Positions 11,801 to 23,465 of a stretch of 64,000 bases of DNA are shown here, piece by piece. Source of the stretch: Branchiostoma floridae (Eukaryota; Chordata; Leptocardii; Amphioxiformes; Branchiostomatidae); assembly GCF_000003815.2 (NCBI RefSeq), contig NC_049981.1:23351862-23415861 (forward strand), given 5' to 3'. Position 1 is the first letter of the stretch; each line of letters begins with the position of its first letter. The position numbers and the translations under genes were made by a program. Below the pieces are notes generated by a model. It made no database searches. It was not told where the DNA came from and saw only the letters and a list, made by a program, of their open reading frames with translations.

Positions 11801-14800
11801 AAAATGCACCCACTGAAAAAGATTGGGTGCACAGCTCCAATTTTGGGTGCACCTGGGTGCACATGCACACAGTATTTCGAGCCCTGTATGATGATGTCTT
11901 TATTCCATTTTTGACTCCAGGTGACTGTGGTACCAATAAGTATGACCTCCCCTCCTAAGCGGATAGCTCCTGCCCCGGTGGTGGCTACTACTGGAGCGGT
12001 GTCCGGCGGTGGTCCAGTAGTGGTCACCCTGTCCAAGGTTCTCCCCGGGACGACGACCCACATCATGTCCCCAACCAAACTGGCTATCAGGCCAGGCACA
12101 ATGGTAGGTACTCAACTGGAGACAATTGCAGTGGTTTTATGTTATGTTTTTTAATGATTTGTAGCATAGGTGCAACTGTATCCTTAACTTTGAAAAGAAC
12201 TGATAGGTTGCCATATATAGGCCCACTAGAAAATTTTTAAGAAAAAAAATCAATACTACTAAATAAATCAAGGGCTGGAAATACTGGGTGTGTATGCACT
12301 TTTGTGTACCTGAAAATGTACCAGTGCACCTACAGGGTTACATATGTAAAGAAAGGTGCTAATGCACAATTAGTATACAAGCATATTCTTTATTTCACGA
12401 AAAATGATAAACCTTTGTTGTATTTACTAGTTCAAAATTTTGAAGTTAGCGATGGTATTTGATATTCATGCTCATACCGTACAGAATTTTTACTATAACT
12501 TTTACTAGGTTTGTATGTATTGATGTTGTTGCTTGTATGTTATTGATTTGTATGTACTGGTGTCATTTTTATGTGAGGGAGGGCAACTTGTAAAGGTTGT
12601 TCGAACCTGTTTTGCCCTCCCAATCACTGTGTGATGAATTCAAATAAACAAATAAACACGTCTAGGTGCAGCTGTTTCCAAAAATAGATTTTGAGCACTT
12701 TAATCCTATGTCAGGTTTTCCTTCAAAGACTTACACAGATATTTGATTGTTTGACATGTGACCACAGCCAAACCAGCTGGCGATGGAGTCATGCTTGGAG
12801 TCGTACTGTATAGAATTTTGTACACTCAACGTTTGTACGTGCAACAGTGCACCTACTTCCAAAAATGGATTTTGAGCTTTAATCCTATGTCAGGTTTACC
12901 TTCAAAGACTTAAACTGGCGTTTGATATTTTAACAGGTGACCACAGCCAAACCAGCGGGCGCACCTGTGCAGGTGCAGCAGCCGGTGCAGAGCATCCGCC
13001 TGGCGACCCCGCCCAACGTGCAGCAGATCCACGTGCCCGGCTCCAAGTTCCAGTACGTCCGACTGGTCACCACGACAACAGCAGCCCCCAGCCTAACCTC
13101 CAATCCTTCAGGTAGGTGCCACTTGATTGGTGACATTCCGATTCATTTTCTTGGTTCCAGGACATTCTAAAGTAAAACATAGCAAGACGAAGATATGAGG
13201 AAGACTTGCACTGAACTATATATTTGCTCCTTGTAACCGTCCATGATCAAAACATCTCGCTGATCTTCCTTTTCGGGCATTTTTCATTTTTAACAAATTA
13301 AATAGATGTGGCTTAACATGCTGTCATTAAAAGAGCCTGAAATTAGCTCTGTACTATGACTTGGCATACTTAGTTACATTACAAGAAAATATTACTTGTT
13401 CATACTAATTGTTAGGGAACTTTTTTTGTGTATATGTTCATTGCACTGCTCTTTGAAATGAGCTGTTGGCAGGTAACTTTTCTTAACAAGTGTAGAGTCA
13501 CCAATCTGGACTTACATTATGAAAGCGGCCATTGTGAATGCTTAACACGTGCGCAACTCTTCTCCCTCCAGTTATGAGTAAGCCCAACATGGTGACAGCT
13601 GGCCAGGTGAACAGGACGGTGGCCATTGCACCTGCCACAACATCTACAGCAGCTGTGCAGCCCAAACAGGTCATACAGACCATCCAGATGAAACCTGCAA
13701 ACGTTCCCATAGCCCCGGCTCCGGTAGGTACACAAATGGCTGGAATAAGCATAATCTACTGAGGAAAAATTATATGCAGACTCAACTTGTTTGTTTTTTA
13801 TTGTTACTGTTAGCAAAAATAGTAGCATAGGTCTGGCCCACCAACAGCTTGTCATGAAACCGTAGCACCTTTTTGTTGAACATTGTATACATTGTTTTGT
13901 TTTTCTATGGTTACGGAAAAAGTGGCGTAGATCTGGCCCCTTTTGCTGTGAAACTGAAGGGGCCTTTGTTGGTAGCATTGATAGAACATAACTCAAGAAA
14001 GAACCACAAGATTTCTTTTAGAAGTTTAAAACTTTGTTCCTATTCAAATGTTAAGAGAAAAGAAGGGGAACCTTAGAATATTTCTGTATATATTTTTTGC
14101 AAAGTTGTAGTAAGAGTGGATATGTTTCTTTGCTCAGATCCAGTCCAAGCCCCTTACAGGACAGGTGCCAGTGTCTGTAGCCATGCCACAGCAGAGAATC
14201 ATCATGCCAGCAACCAGTTTTCAACAGATACGCCCTAATCAGGTTGGTACAACTACAACAGTCTTGTCTTGCTTGATACCTACATGTTAAAACCCTCAAA
14301 CCACCGTATGGGGTCAAAACTGACCCCAGGCGTATATCAATGTGTGCCATTCTGTCATTTCTGGTCGAAAACAAATTTCCTTTCAGGAGTTTGTTTGTAT
14401 ATCTGTCCTATAACTTTTTATACGTTTTTGCCGAGATTGACTCATTGTTGATTAAGTTATCCTCGAAAGTTTATGCATGGTCCAGTGGGGTCAAAACTGA
14501 CCCCAGCATTTTTTTAAACAAACTTTTGCGACCCACACCTAAACTACTTATTGTAGGATCACGAAATTTTCAGGGAATGATGTACATGTAAGCCAAAATT
14601 ATTGTAGCAATTTTTGTGCTATTATCATGTCATATGACGACATTATGACGTCATCTGGGTAATATCGGCCGCCATCTTGGATTTTGACTGATGACGTCAT
14701 CAAATTAGCATAAATTACGAATATTGAGTCCTGAAATTTATGTTGTATTTTATAAGATGTGATAAACAATTGTTATTTGCCAAGAAAACCTTAAAACTTA

Positions 14801-17800
14801 AATGTTTAGTACAAAATTAGAAAATTTCGTAATAAATATGTCTGTCAGAATTCCGTTGCCATGGCAACATAAAAAATGATGAACATACTTTGTTCACTGA
14901 AAATGTTTGCTATCAACATTTTCTAAAAAAATACCAAGTTTGGTGGCCCTAGCATAAGCCATTCAGCCGCTATATGGCATTGAAGCTGGTACAGGCATCA
15001 AAAACCTCCTTCCCGGTCTGAATAGCGTTGGTGCAAAATGTGGTCCTCATGATCTTTTGCATGAATTATGATAATGAGCTAGAAGTATTCTCACCTAATC
15101 ATGTCAGACTGTCCCACATAGATTAATGAAACTATACATATATACAAATCACAAAAAGATTCACACAAAAAACTGTATTTGTACAAAAAGTTTTGGGGTC
15201 AGTTTTGACCCCATACGGTAATCTACGTCACAAAAAAGCTACGGTGGTTTGAGGGTTAAATCAACTGTTATTAAGTTATTCCACAGGGCACCCTAAGACC
15301 ACCACACTATTGAGGCCCACTCAAAAATGTCTTGAACATATGAGTGTTTGAAGTGAGTGGATTACCAATGCGGCATTAGAAGAACTCTTTGAATACACCA
15401 TGTTTTATGCCGCCTTCTTACGGTGCCTGACAGAATTAAAAGAGTTTATATTAATCACAACCTACTAGTAAATGCATCAAAGCTTGTTTTATTGATGTGT
15501 TAATGGTTAGAACATGTTAAGTTCATACCATATATATGATTAAAACACTGTCTGTAACTATATGAAACAAGCGCCAGCAAACAAAGAAACTTAACCCTTA
15601 AACTGCCAAACCCGGATATATCTGGCACACATATACATGCCCTGTGTGCCCTGCCCGGTTATAACCGGGATAGCGTATTCCCCCGAAGTAGCAGCTTTGC
15701 GCGCGTGTAGCGCACGAACCCCGGAAGTTGGGGGCTTTAACCTTGTTCTTGGGTCTCTTTTCGGTGGTCAGCGTCCAACATTGGAACTAATAGCATTTTA
15801 TAGGGCTGGAACTCTGGCAGTTTAAGGGTTAAATACAAAAATCTAGCTTCACGAAATTAGGCTTTCAAGCCATTTTAAAAAGTACCATGTCCTGGCTTAA
15901 TCCAGAGTTGTGATCTGTTCTTAAAGCAAAACTATATTCACTTTTGAGCTGTGTTAAGGGAACTATATTGTATTATGGAAACATCATTCAAAGAATCACT
16001 CATTTCAGAAAGAGCAGGATATTTCATCTTCCACTGTTAAAAAAAAAGTCAAACCTAACAAGTTCAGATTTAAGTTCAGAGTAAGCATTTGAATTAAAGT
16101 AGTCACAGTTATGTTGTTAGAATTTTTCCTGTTACTTGCTAGCCTTCTGGCAAGAATGTAAAATAGACGATAAAATTTCTGTCTCTGTTTCAGCTGACGT
16201 CTGTGCCCAACATATCGCAGCTCCCGCCCGGCACCTTTCTTGTGTCTAACCAAGGAGCTAATCAGCAAGGAGGAGGGGTACAGACTGCGTACGCCGTGGT
16301 TCCTGCACAGTACGTTCAACAGGTACTGTAAATTCATTTTAAGTTTGTTGATTCTTAATTTTGCTGAAGGAGAGGAAAGGAGATGTATGCAGTGTTTTAA
16401 GGGAGCAGTTTTCCAAAGAATATAAATCATATGTTTATGGCAGTGAGTGGCAGAGTGATGAGTTTGTGGTATTAGAAGTCACTGCAAAAACTGAAAACAT
16501 CATTTTTGACAACTTACTGTCAGCTCACCTCACCTAGTCCCATCCTCATCTAAACTATAGGGTTTGGGGACCTTGGTTGACTTAGTGAAGTTGCCTGAAT
16601 TTCTTTCAACATTGCAGCTTTCAAAATCAGAACTGAGAAGCTTTTATCTCATATTACGGCTGTCCAATGCACGTGCTGTACCATTGTTTACATGTTATAG
16701 TGCAAAAGATACTCAGAAGGTTCTCCTCATCCCCAGGTATCACAGCAGCCCAGCACCACCACTAGCTATGTCCCCATCACAACAAACAACTTCCAAGCCA
16801 CGACTGCCACACAGCCTCGTCAACAAGTCAACGGGTAAATACTGTTTCTTTTTTCATATATTTAGTTAGTTTGTTGGGAATTGAAGTCAACAAAGAAGAC
16901 AAGTCTTCTGTGGGAAAGATCATTTCATTATCATTTTATTGGTTATTTTCTAGTTCACCTGTCCGTCATCAGCTTTGTACATTTGTACGGTATTGTGAAA
17001 TCAAATTTGGAATTGTACACAAATTTATGAATGCATGGCAGTTCAGTACTGATGATTAGAAATATTCATACAAAGCAACAGTTACCCTAGCAACTGGCTA
17101 AAATATGGAAACAGCCAGATGTTTTAGTTGTCTGTAAAACAGTTGTGGAATTTTACCCAATTTAGGAGTGCCCTTTACCTTGCTTTTCCTATCACCTATG
17201 AATGTCTAAACTTCATCAACAGATTAGAAATATGTATCTAAAACTTGTTTTTGTCCCTTAGCACACTCAACACAGAGCAGGTTGGAACCAGGCCCCGTAA
17301 GCCATGTAACTGCACCAAGTCACAATGTCTGAAACTGTGAGTAACATACTTGGTGCTGCTGCATTCTTATTGAAAGAAGTCAATATGTTTTCATGCTGAG
17401 TAACAATATTCTTCGTATACAACCAGGTCTTTTATTCCACAGGCTTTTTGATGAAGGCTGTGTTGAAGAGTAGTCTAGCAGTACTTTCAACTTGTGTCTT
17501 ATGGAAGTTAAGAAGGATCCATTGTTCCCATGTTGACATTAATACAGTAGATGTCCCCATTCCAGGTTAAAGGTCTTATGTATCATTGAAGGACGAACTC
17601 TGGCTACTGTAGATTCGCTTTTGTTTGCTGTGACAATAGACAATATTTTGCTTTTTGTATCTCTATATGATAGGATTCCTTTTGTAGAATCAAATGTTGT
17701 AGGTCTGCATATTAAAGTGCCTTGTTTTTCCCAAGGTACTGTGACTGCTTCGCTAACGGGGAGTTTTGCAACAACTGCAACTGTAATAACTGTTTTAACA

Positions 17801-20442
17801 ACCTGGAGCATGAGGCTGAGAGGGCAAAGTCAATCAAGGTATGTTTTTAAAAAACATCAGCTCCATGGTACAGCTGGTCCTTTATTAATCTATAAATCGC
17901 CTTTCATGTGAGTTTGTCAAACACAAAAGGTAGCAGCGCAACCTATTCTAACTCCATTTTGCTCCTCTGGTACCTTCTTTTGCCAATAGTCTATTTCCTG
18001 AAAATTGAGAAACAAATGGTATTTGATTGATTATATAGGATATATGCGAGAGTTATGTTTGCCCCAAAGTTACGCGGTCCTTGTTACAGCCTGCTAACAG
18101 GGTTCAAACATGTATTCAGAAGTTGGATCCCTTTTACACTGCTTATGAGGAATAGTCAATTCCGAAAATGATGCAGGACATTAGGATCAATTATCTCAAA
18201 GGGCTGGAATTTTCCTGCAATGCAAGAACAAACCATATCTGCATGCGTGATAGGATAAATACCAGGCTGGAATGATACAACAGTAACTGCATTGTATAAC
18301 TCTTGAAGAACAACATTACTTTAGAGAATGCTCTGTTTGGCAGTAAGGGTACTTCATCACCCTTGAACAAGTGTATCTACATGGTAACAATGACCCTACC
18401 CTTGCTGTGTCACTGCAGGCCTGTCTGGAGAGGAACCCGTATGCATTCCACCCCAAGATTGGTAAGGGTAAGGAGGGGGAGGGGGACAGGAGGCACAACA
18501 AGGGCTGTAACTGCAAGAGATCTGGCTGTCTGAAGAACTACTGCGAATGTTATGAAGTAAGTAAAACTCATGTACACAAATAATATCGCTCATCAATTTA
18601 CCACAATATCTTTTTCCTCTGAGATTTGTATAACTATGTTCACTAAACAACTAAGTCTTGTGATGTAGTATTGAAAATTGTTGTTACATTTTGTGTATAA
18701 GATATGTCCAAAATGTGAAAGGATTTAGCTTTGGGTAATGCTATGTCTATACTTGTTTATTTTTTAGACATACTTTAAGTTTTACTGTTCACTCAGCAAA
18801 CAACATGAGAAGCTTTTGGGCCCAGTTCAAAGGTTCAGTATTTCATGTTCCTTCTTTGCAGGCTAAAATCATGTGCAGCAGCATTTGCAAGTGTGTGGGC
18901 TGCAAGAACTTTGAGGAGAGCCCAGAGCGCAAGACGCTGATGCACCTGGCAGATGCTGCGGAGGTCAGAGTTCAGCAGCAGACCGCGGCCAAGACCAAAC
19001 TGTCATCACAGATACAGGACATCCCCGCCAGACCGCCGGCAGTGAATACTGCAGGGGAAAGGTGGGATGGTTGGCTTTTTGTATACAGTAAATGTTGAAA
19101 TGTATGCGGTGGTCTTATATCTACCTGTGGTGATAGTCTCCATCATGTATCAATGGCATTTTTAAAATGTTTTTCTTATGTATTACTGCTATACTACAAA
19201 GTTGTTCAACTATTTAGTAGTAGTATAGACATGCGGTGTATTACAGCACTGTTATGGCTCCTGACAGAGTGGCATACCCTTTCTTCTAGCTGAATACAAG
19301 ACAGGGATGCACCAGGTATCCCCTCCGGGTGAATTCTTTTGCATACATAAAACACTAAGAAAATCTCCAGTCCTCTTCTTTCACCAAATGAAGTCCCTGC
19401 AAATTTACGTTGGTATTTTTTATGCCACTTGGTGCTAACATAAAGACAATTTGATATGCACCAACCAAAAAAATGTGTTTATAGTCATTTATTTGCAAAC
19501 ACATGACACAAATCGTTACAACTGCAACTTAGAACATTGCTAACACTTCCTTTTTATTCCTACCATTAAACTAAGTTCTAGATATCTTTAAAACAATTTA
19601 CTTTATGATGTCCTAACAGGTTGTGACTGTTTTCTCGCTGTAGGCTCCCCTTCTCCTTTGTGACCCGAGATGTCGCGGAGGCCACGTGTTCGTGCTTGTT
19701 GGCACAAGCAGAGGAGGCGGAGAAGGCGAACTGCTCGCCTGCGATAATGGAGCGCATGGTTCTAGAGGAGTTCGGCAGATGTCTGCTTCAAATCATCCAC
19801 TCTGCTGGGAAAACTAGAGGTTAGTAGGAGCTGTAGAGTCAATTTGACAACTACTAGTATGATCATAACTCGGGGTAGGATTTCATTACTGTGTTTGTAT
19901 GTGTGTGTATGTGTGTGTGTACGTGTTAGAGAGACTTCATCTGATTTGTTCAGGTTTTTAATGTTTTTATATCACCACTATTGATTTTAATGTTCCTACC
20001 AAGTTGATCGCATTTGATATATTGATTTCACATTGCTTCTATATGTGTTAAGGATTCCATGAATGATGCTGTCTAAAATGTGCAGTAAATACACAAAGTT
20101 CTGAAATGGTACTTCCTTACATGATCTTTCATTTCAATTAAAGTTGAATGGATTGATATGTTCTGATATACTAGCATACTGATTCATTTTAAATACAACC
20201 TGGTATACAGCACATGTGTATGTTCCACTGTGATTTTCTCCTTTTATTATGACATAAGAGGTTTTACTTGTACATGTACTTGACTTTTTATATTGAATAA
20301 TTTTATTGATCTGTTTCAAATGCCTGTGCAATTCAATGCCTCTGATGGACAAGTAAGCTTACATTGATTTCTGAAACTTTATATAATTTGCAGATTCAAA
20401 TGAATAACACTTTTGTTTTCCACAGCTCCTAACAATCAATGA
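5823..20442 (+). CDS. LIN54: LIN54, DNA-binding subunit of the MuvB core (DREAM / B-MYB complexes)
   Basis: Fifteen coding exons: 5823-5885, 8183-8713, 10774-10989, 11921-12103, 12937-13111, 13572-13723, 14138-14242, 16194-16322, 16737-16834, 17262-17336, 17736-17838, 18419-18556, 18862-19061, 19644-19819, 20426-20442 (ends TGA). All introns are GT-AG and the phases close to 786 aa, near the 749 aa of human LIN54. Residues 1-550 are low-complexity, Thr/Gln/Pro/Val-rich. CXC1 starts at about 564 ([18 protein letters not shown]) and CXC2 at about 638 ([18 protein letters not shown]). The tyrosines corresponding to the DNA-contacting residues are Y577 and Y651. The C-terminus ([14 protein letters not shown] to SAGKTRAPNNQ) matches the conserved helical tail. 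In known complexes LIN54 recognises CHR promoter elements in the nucleus. The start Met is the first ATG of exon 2 (exon 5771-5885), 14 codons downstream of an in-frame TAG. Introns carry several transposons. Confidence 0.96.
5986..6781. mobile_element. hAT-like non-autonomous element
   Basis: Starts CAGGGTTGGACAAGT and ends ACTTGTCCAGCCCTG; the 15-bp inverted ends differ at one base. The subterminal TTGTCC...GGGCAAGT is also mirrored at both ends. No transposase is coded. Target duplications are not clean, so it is probably old. It lies in the LIN54 intron after coding exon 1. Confidence 0.7.
7007..7022. repeat. poly-G tract
   Basis: About 16 consecutive G in the LIN54 intron; its length may be assembly-sensitive. 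Confidence 0.85.
7490..7880 (-). mobile_element. 3' fragment of a non-LTR retrotransposon
   Basis: Read on the minus strand it encodes a C-terminal piece with a CQFC...H...C zinc-knuckle-like motif ([15 protein letters not shown], then [18 protein letters not shown]), a stop at about 7616, then a 3' end with CAATAAAGGTC and a (TTCA)n tail. The piece is 5'-truncated. A second copy of the same 3' end lies at about 55030-55340, and the upstream part of a similar reading frame at 42249-42661. Confidence 0.75.
8890..10538. mobile_element. hAT-like element (about 1.65 kb) in a LIN54 intron
   Basis: Ends are CAGTGTTCTCGCCAGG and CCTGGTGAGAACACTG (inverted, one mismatch). ACCTG abuts both ends (8885-8889 and 10539-10543), a 5-bp target duplication. 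The interior has a very GC-rich block (8930-9010) and a diverged direct duplication of about 270 bp (about 9726-10000 and 10000-10260; shared GGGATCCCACCCC and CCCCAAATAAGGACATTC). No intact transposase is visible. Confidence 0.75.
11556..11886. mobile_element. 331-bp hAT-like MITE
   Basis: Ends CAGGGCTCGAAAT and ATTTCGAGCCCTG form a perfect 13-bp inverted repeat. TATGA directly flanks both sides (11551-11555, 11887-11891). The interior is rich in GGTGCAC motifs. It sits about 35 bp upstream of a LIN54 exon acceptor. A relative lies at 29744-29980. Confidence 0.8.
12460..12655 (+). mobile_element. 3' end of a truncated LINE-like element
   Basis: The sequence GTTCGAACCTGTTTTGCCC followed by CTCCCAATCACTGTGTG and then an AAATAAACAAATAAACA tail looks like the polyadenylated terminus of a non-LTR element. 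There is no reading frame; inferred from the tail only. Confidence 0.45.
12666..12963 (+). repeat. Tandem duplication spanning the start of a LIN54 exon
   Basis: Copy 1 (12666-12783) and copy 2 (12847-12963) share TTTTGAGC...TTTAATCCTATGTCAGG, CCTTCAAAGACTTA and GTGACCACAGCCAAACCAGC. Copy 2 contains the functional acceptor TTTTAACAG|GTG at 12936/12937. In copy 1 the equivalent place reads GACATGTGACC and lacks the AG. Confidence 0.85.
14287..15260. mobile_element. TTAA-flanked piggyBac-like MITE carrying palindromes
   Basis: The left end TTAAAACCCTCAAACCACCG and the right end CGGTGGTTTGAGGGTTAA are inverted repeats beginning at TTAA. A 20-bp near-palindrome of the form TGGGGTCA-4-TGACCCCA occurs at 14309-14328, 14486-14505 and 15194-15213. 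No transposase is encoded. It lies in the LIN54 intron between exons 14138-14242 and 16194-16322. Confidence 0.7.
15591..15832. mobile_element. 242-bp piggyBac-like MITE with TTAA ends
   Basis: A perfect 18-bp inverted repeat, TTAACCCTTAAACTGCCA, is present at both ends, and TTAA forms the outermost bases of each, as expected for TTAA-targeting elements. The interior is GC-rich and non-coding. It shares the TTAACCC start with the neighbouring element at 14287-15260. Confidence 0.8.
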
Positions 20443-23400
20443 AGCGCCACAGAGGATTGAGCTCCGCCTAGCAGATCACCTACAAACTGCAACAGTGTAT
20501 ATAATCTACCAGGTCACAATGATCTGATTTTACTTTCCAAGGGTGCCCTGTAAATAAGAAATTTCTTGTCATGTGTAGCTAAAGCACTTAAAGGGAGGAA
20601 AAAGAAAGGAAGAAATGTAGAAGACAGCAATTTTCATGTCACATATATTATTGAATGTTGTAGCCAAGTGTTAAATAGCAACTATATATAGATAGGTACT
20701 ATAGTTCGTTATTTGTTTTAATTCACTACTGTGTCACTCAAAAACATTTTTCTTTTCTCACACAAAAGGGACCTAAAGCTTTGCTATTTATTTCTCTGAG
20801 CAAGTAACTGTTTTATTTTTTTTGTATCATGAAAGTTGGTATAATAATGCGTATCGATATGTAGTAAAGTTTAGACTTTGTACATTGAAAATGTACCATT
20901 GAAATTAATGGGACTGTTTAACTCTACTAAACAATTTATACTAGAGCAAAATTGTCACAAAGTTTGGAGGTGGACCCAGAAATATGCATAAAAGTCCTAT
21001 TGGACAATCATACCTCTTATTGATAAATACTTGATTTCATTTTCTAATAGAAGAAACAATTGAATTTCTGTTAACTTCCTTAGATATAACTCCATACATT
21101 CCACTACTTCTTCCTCATATTTAGTTCAAAAATTTATCATAGACCGGATAAGAAGAAGTGTTGATAAATATTTTGTTTCACATTACAGTTTGAACTAATG
21201 GTACAAATCTGAAAATTGAGAGCATGGCAGTATTAGATGGAATAAAACTAGTAAATCTACTATTCTATATCTTTTGTAGGTACAGATATTAGTCATAATG
21301 TTACTACATAATGAATTACAGACTTGAATGTATTTTTATGTGTGTTTTGTTTGTATGTTTGTAATAATCAAAAACAAAGGATTGTTCTAGGTACACTGTT
21401 TATAAAATATGTGTATATATTTTTTTGTTATTAATGAAGATATTCCACCATGTTGTTTGCAAGGATTGTTTGTTGGAATTGAAAATGGAACTGACAGTAG
21501 GAAAGTTCTTAGAGTATAAAGTTCAGTGGATTACTCTTTCTGTGCTGTCACAAACAACAAATACCATTTGATGTTTGCATGTTGTTGTCTTTGGGGTTGA
21601 GCTCTAAGTCTTGTGACAAAAGTCTCGCCCAATTTAGCAAAAATGTCTCAGCCATATGCATGTATTTGCTTTGTATGCTCTAAATCGTAAATTGTTCACT
21701 GTTGTTTAATTCTGGCAATTTTCACCTAGACCTCTCCAAATATGTCTCCATTGCATTACTGTTGTACCACAACATTGTTTCATCCTTGAACTTACAATCA
21801 TTGCAAAAGCCTTCTTCCCATCTCCTGCCTCAGAATTAAGGCCCCTTGAATGAATTTACAGTAGGTATTAGATGCATGGTTGGAACTGCATGCCTTCCTG
21901 CTAACTACTCTGTGGTATGCTGTGCCGTGTATTCTTTGTTGGCTTATATTGCTGTCTATGTCACAACATTTGTAATGTCCGCGATTGTATATACATGTCC
22001 CAAACAACATTGTGTAAACTCAGAAAGGTCTACAAATGCTTACATGCCCAGAGCCACTGCCTTCTCAAATCTATCAATTTCAATTAGTGAATTGGACAAA
22101 GCTATGAAATGAATGACTTACATGCATAAAGCTATGCCAATGTATTTTCCTGGTTTTGAAACATTTTAAAGTGAAAATTAAGCAAGAGGACAAAACGAAG
22201 ACATGTGGGAAGAAAACTTGAATCTGTCTATGTACAAACTGTGTGTACCTTTTCACTCAGGCTCAGTTTTCATGTTATCAACCTCCACATTTTTAAGTAT
22301 GAAAACCAAGAAATTCATTGTTGATGTCTAGCCTTGCATTAATTACAATGTCTTGCTAGCTGAAGTACCAAGTGAGTGTTACAAACCACAGTAATTCAAA
22401 CAAAATTTGGGTACTTTCGGGGGGAAGGGGAATAAGGATATAGCATCATAGCATATCCTGTTTGACAAACTTATTGTAAAGTCAAAATGACTGTACAAAG
22501 GGAATGGGTGGTAGTGACAAGTTACAATGATTACACATTATAAATGCCTGTAGTCTAAATATTTGGATCTTAAAATAGTAAACTAACAAATTCTGATTGT
22601 ATACAACATGTTTGAAATGACCTGAAAACCAGGTATTGAACTGTATTAAATAGTATGTTTTCTTGTACCGGTCAGTGTCGTCAATTTCCTATACTAAAAA
22701 AGATTCAATAGAAACCACAATGGCACAATATCAAGTTTAATATCTTTATTCATTTCACTTTGAGAATGCTGTTTCCATAAGTTCTACTGTAACTCATTCT
22801 TTGTTTTGTTTTGTTTGATTGCAGGGTGATTAGTATTCTTTTTTTTTTATAAATTTTCGTTGTTTTGATCTTCTGTTATGTTTCTCAGCTTTATAGGGTC
22901 TCTTTAATGCTGATTTTGTACTCACATGATGTACTCGCAATATACGGCCTACATTGGGAGGGCTCTGCTAAACATGGCTTAGGTTTCCGCCTTGTGGTTC
23001 TGCTCTCTAAGCAAGTCAGCCCTTTGTAATTAATAGCCTCTCCTAGTTGGGCGACTTTGACTGCCTGTATTTTCAGCCGAACGAAAGAATGAATGAATAA
23101 TCAGATGTAAAGCAATCAGGGAATCGGCTTCTAGATAAAACATATAGGCGGTTCTCTGATTGTTGGTAGGCCCAATGTTGGCTGACATGTTGGTTAAGCT
23201 AAGGGCATAACCCGCCGTACGTGCCAAAACGTGGGCAATCTTTTGGGATCCGTAAGTGATAAGTACCCTCTCCGTGCCAGTACGGGCGACGCACCTGCCC
23301 TTTACAGCCTGGACGTTTTCATAAATACGTGGCCTCCCAACAAACGTACGAACAAATGTACGTACGGCGGGTTGTGCCCTTAGCTATAGTCTAGAGCCTC

Positions 23401-23465
23401 CTCAAAGTAGCCCGTGTATTCGTGTGCGAGGTTCTACTCGGGAAAGCAGTTTTCCTTCTGTTTTG
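20443..23465. other. LIN54 3' UTR and convergent intergenic region
   Basis: The stretch after the LIN54 stop is AT-rich. An AATAAA at 21241-21246 is a candidate LIN54 polyadenylation signal; a minus-strand AATAAA at 22745-22750 could serve the convergent LRR-Roc-COR gene. No open frame here has recognisable similarity. A transposon sits at 23197-23384. Confidence 0.5.
23197..23384. mobile_element. Short MITE with 26-bp inverted ends
   Basis: The left end (23197-23222, starts AGCTAAGGGCATAACCCGCC) and the right end (23359-23384, ends GGCGGGTTGTGCCCTTAGCT) are inverted copies over about 26 bp with one mismatch. It is non-coding. The target duplication could not be resolved because the flanks are TA-rich. 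Confidence 0.7.

Noticed and set aside
11716-12115. Minus-strand frames of 127 and 71 codons
   Set aside because: They run through a MITE and antisense to a LIN54 exon.
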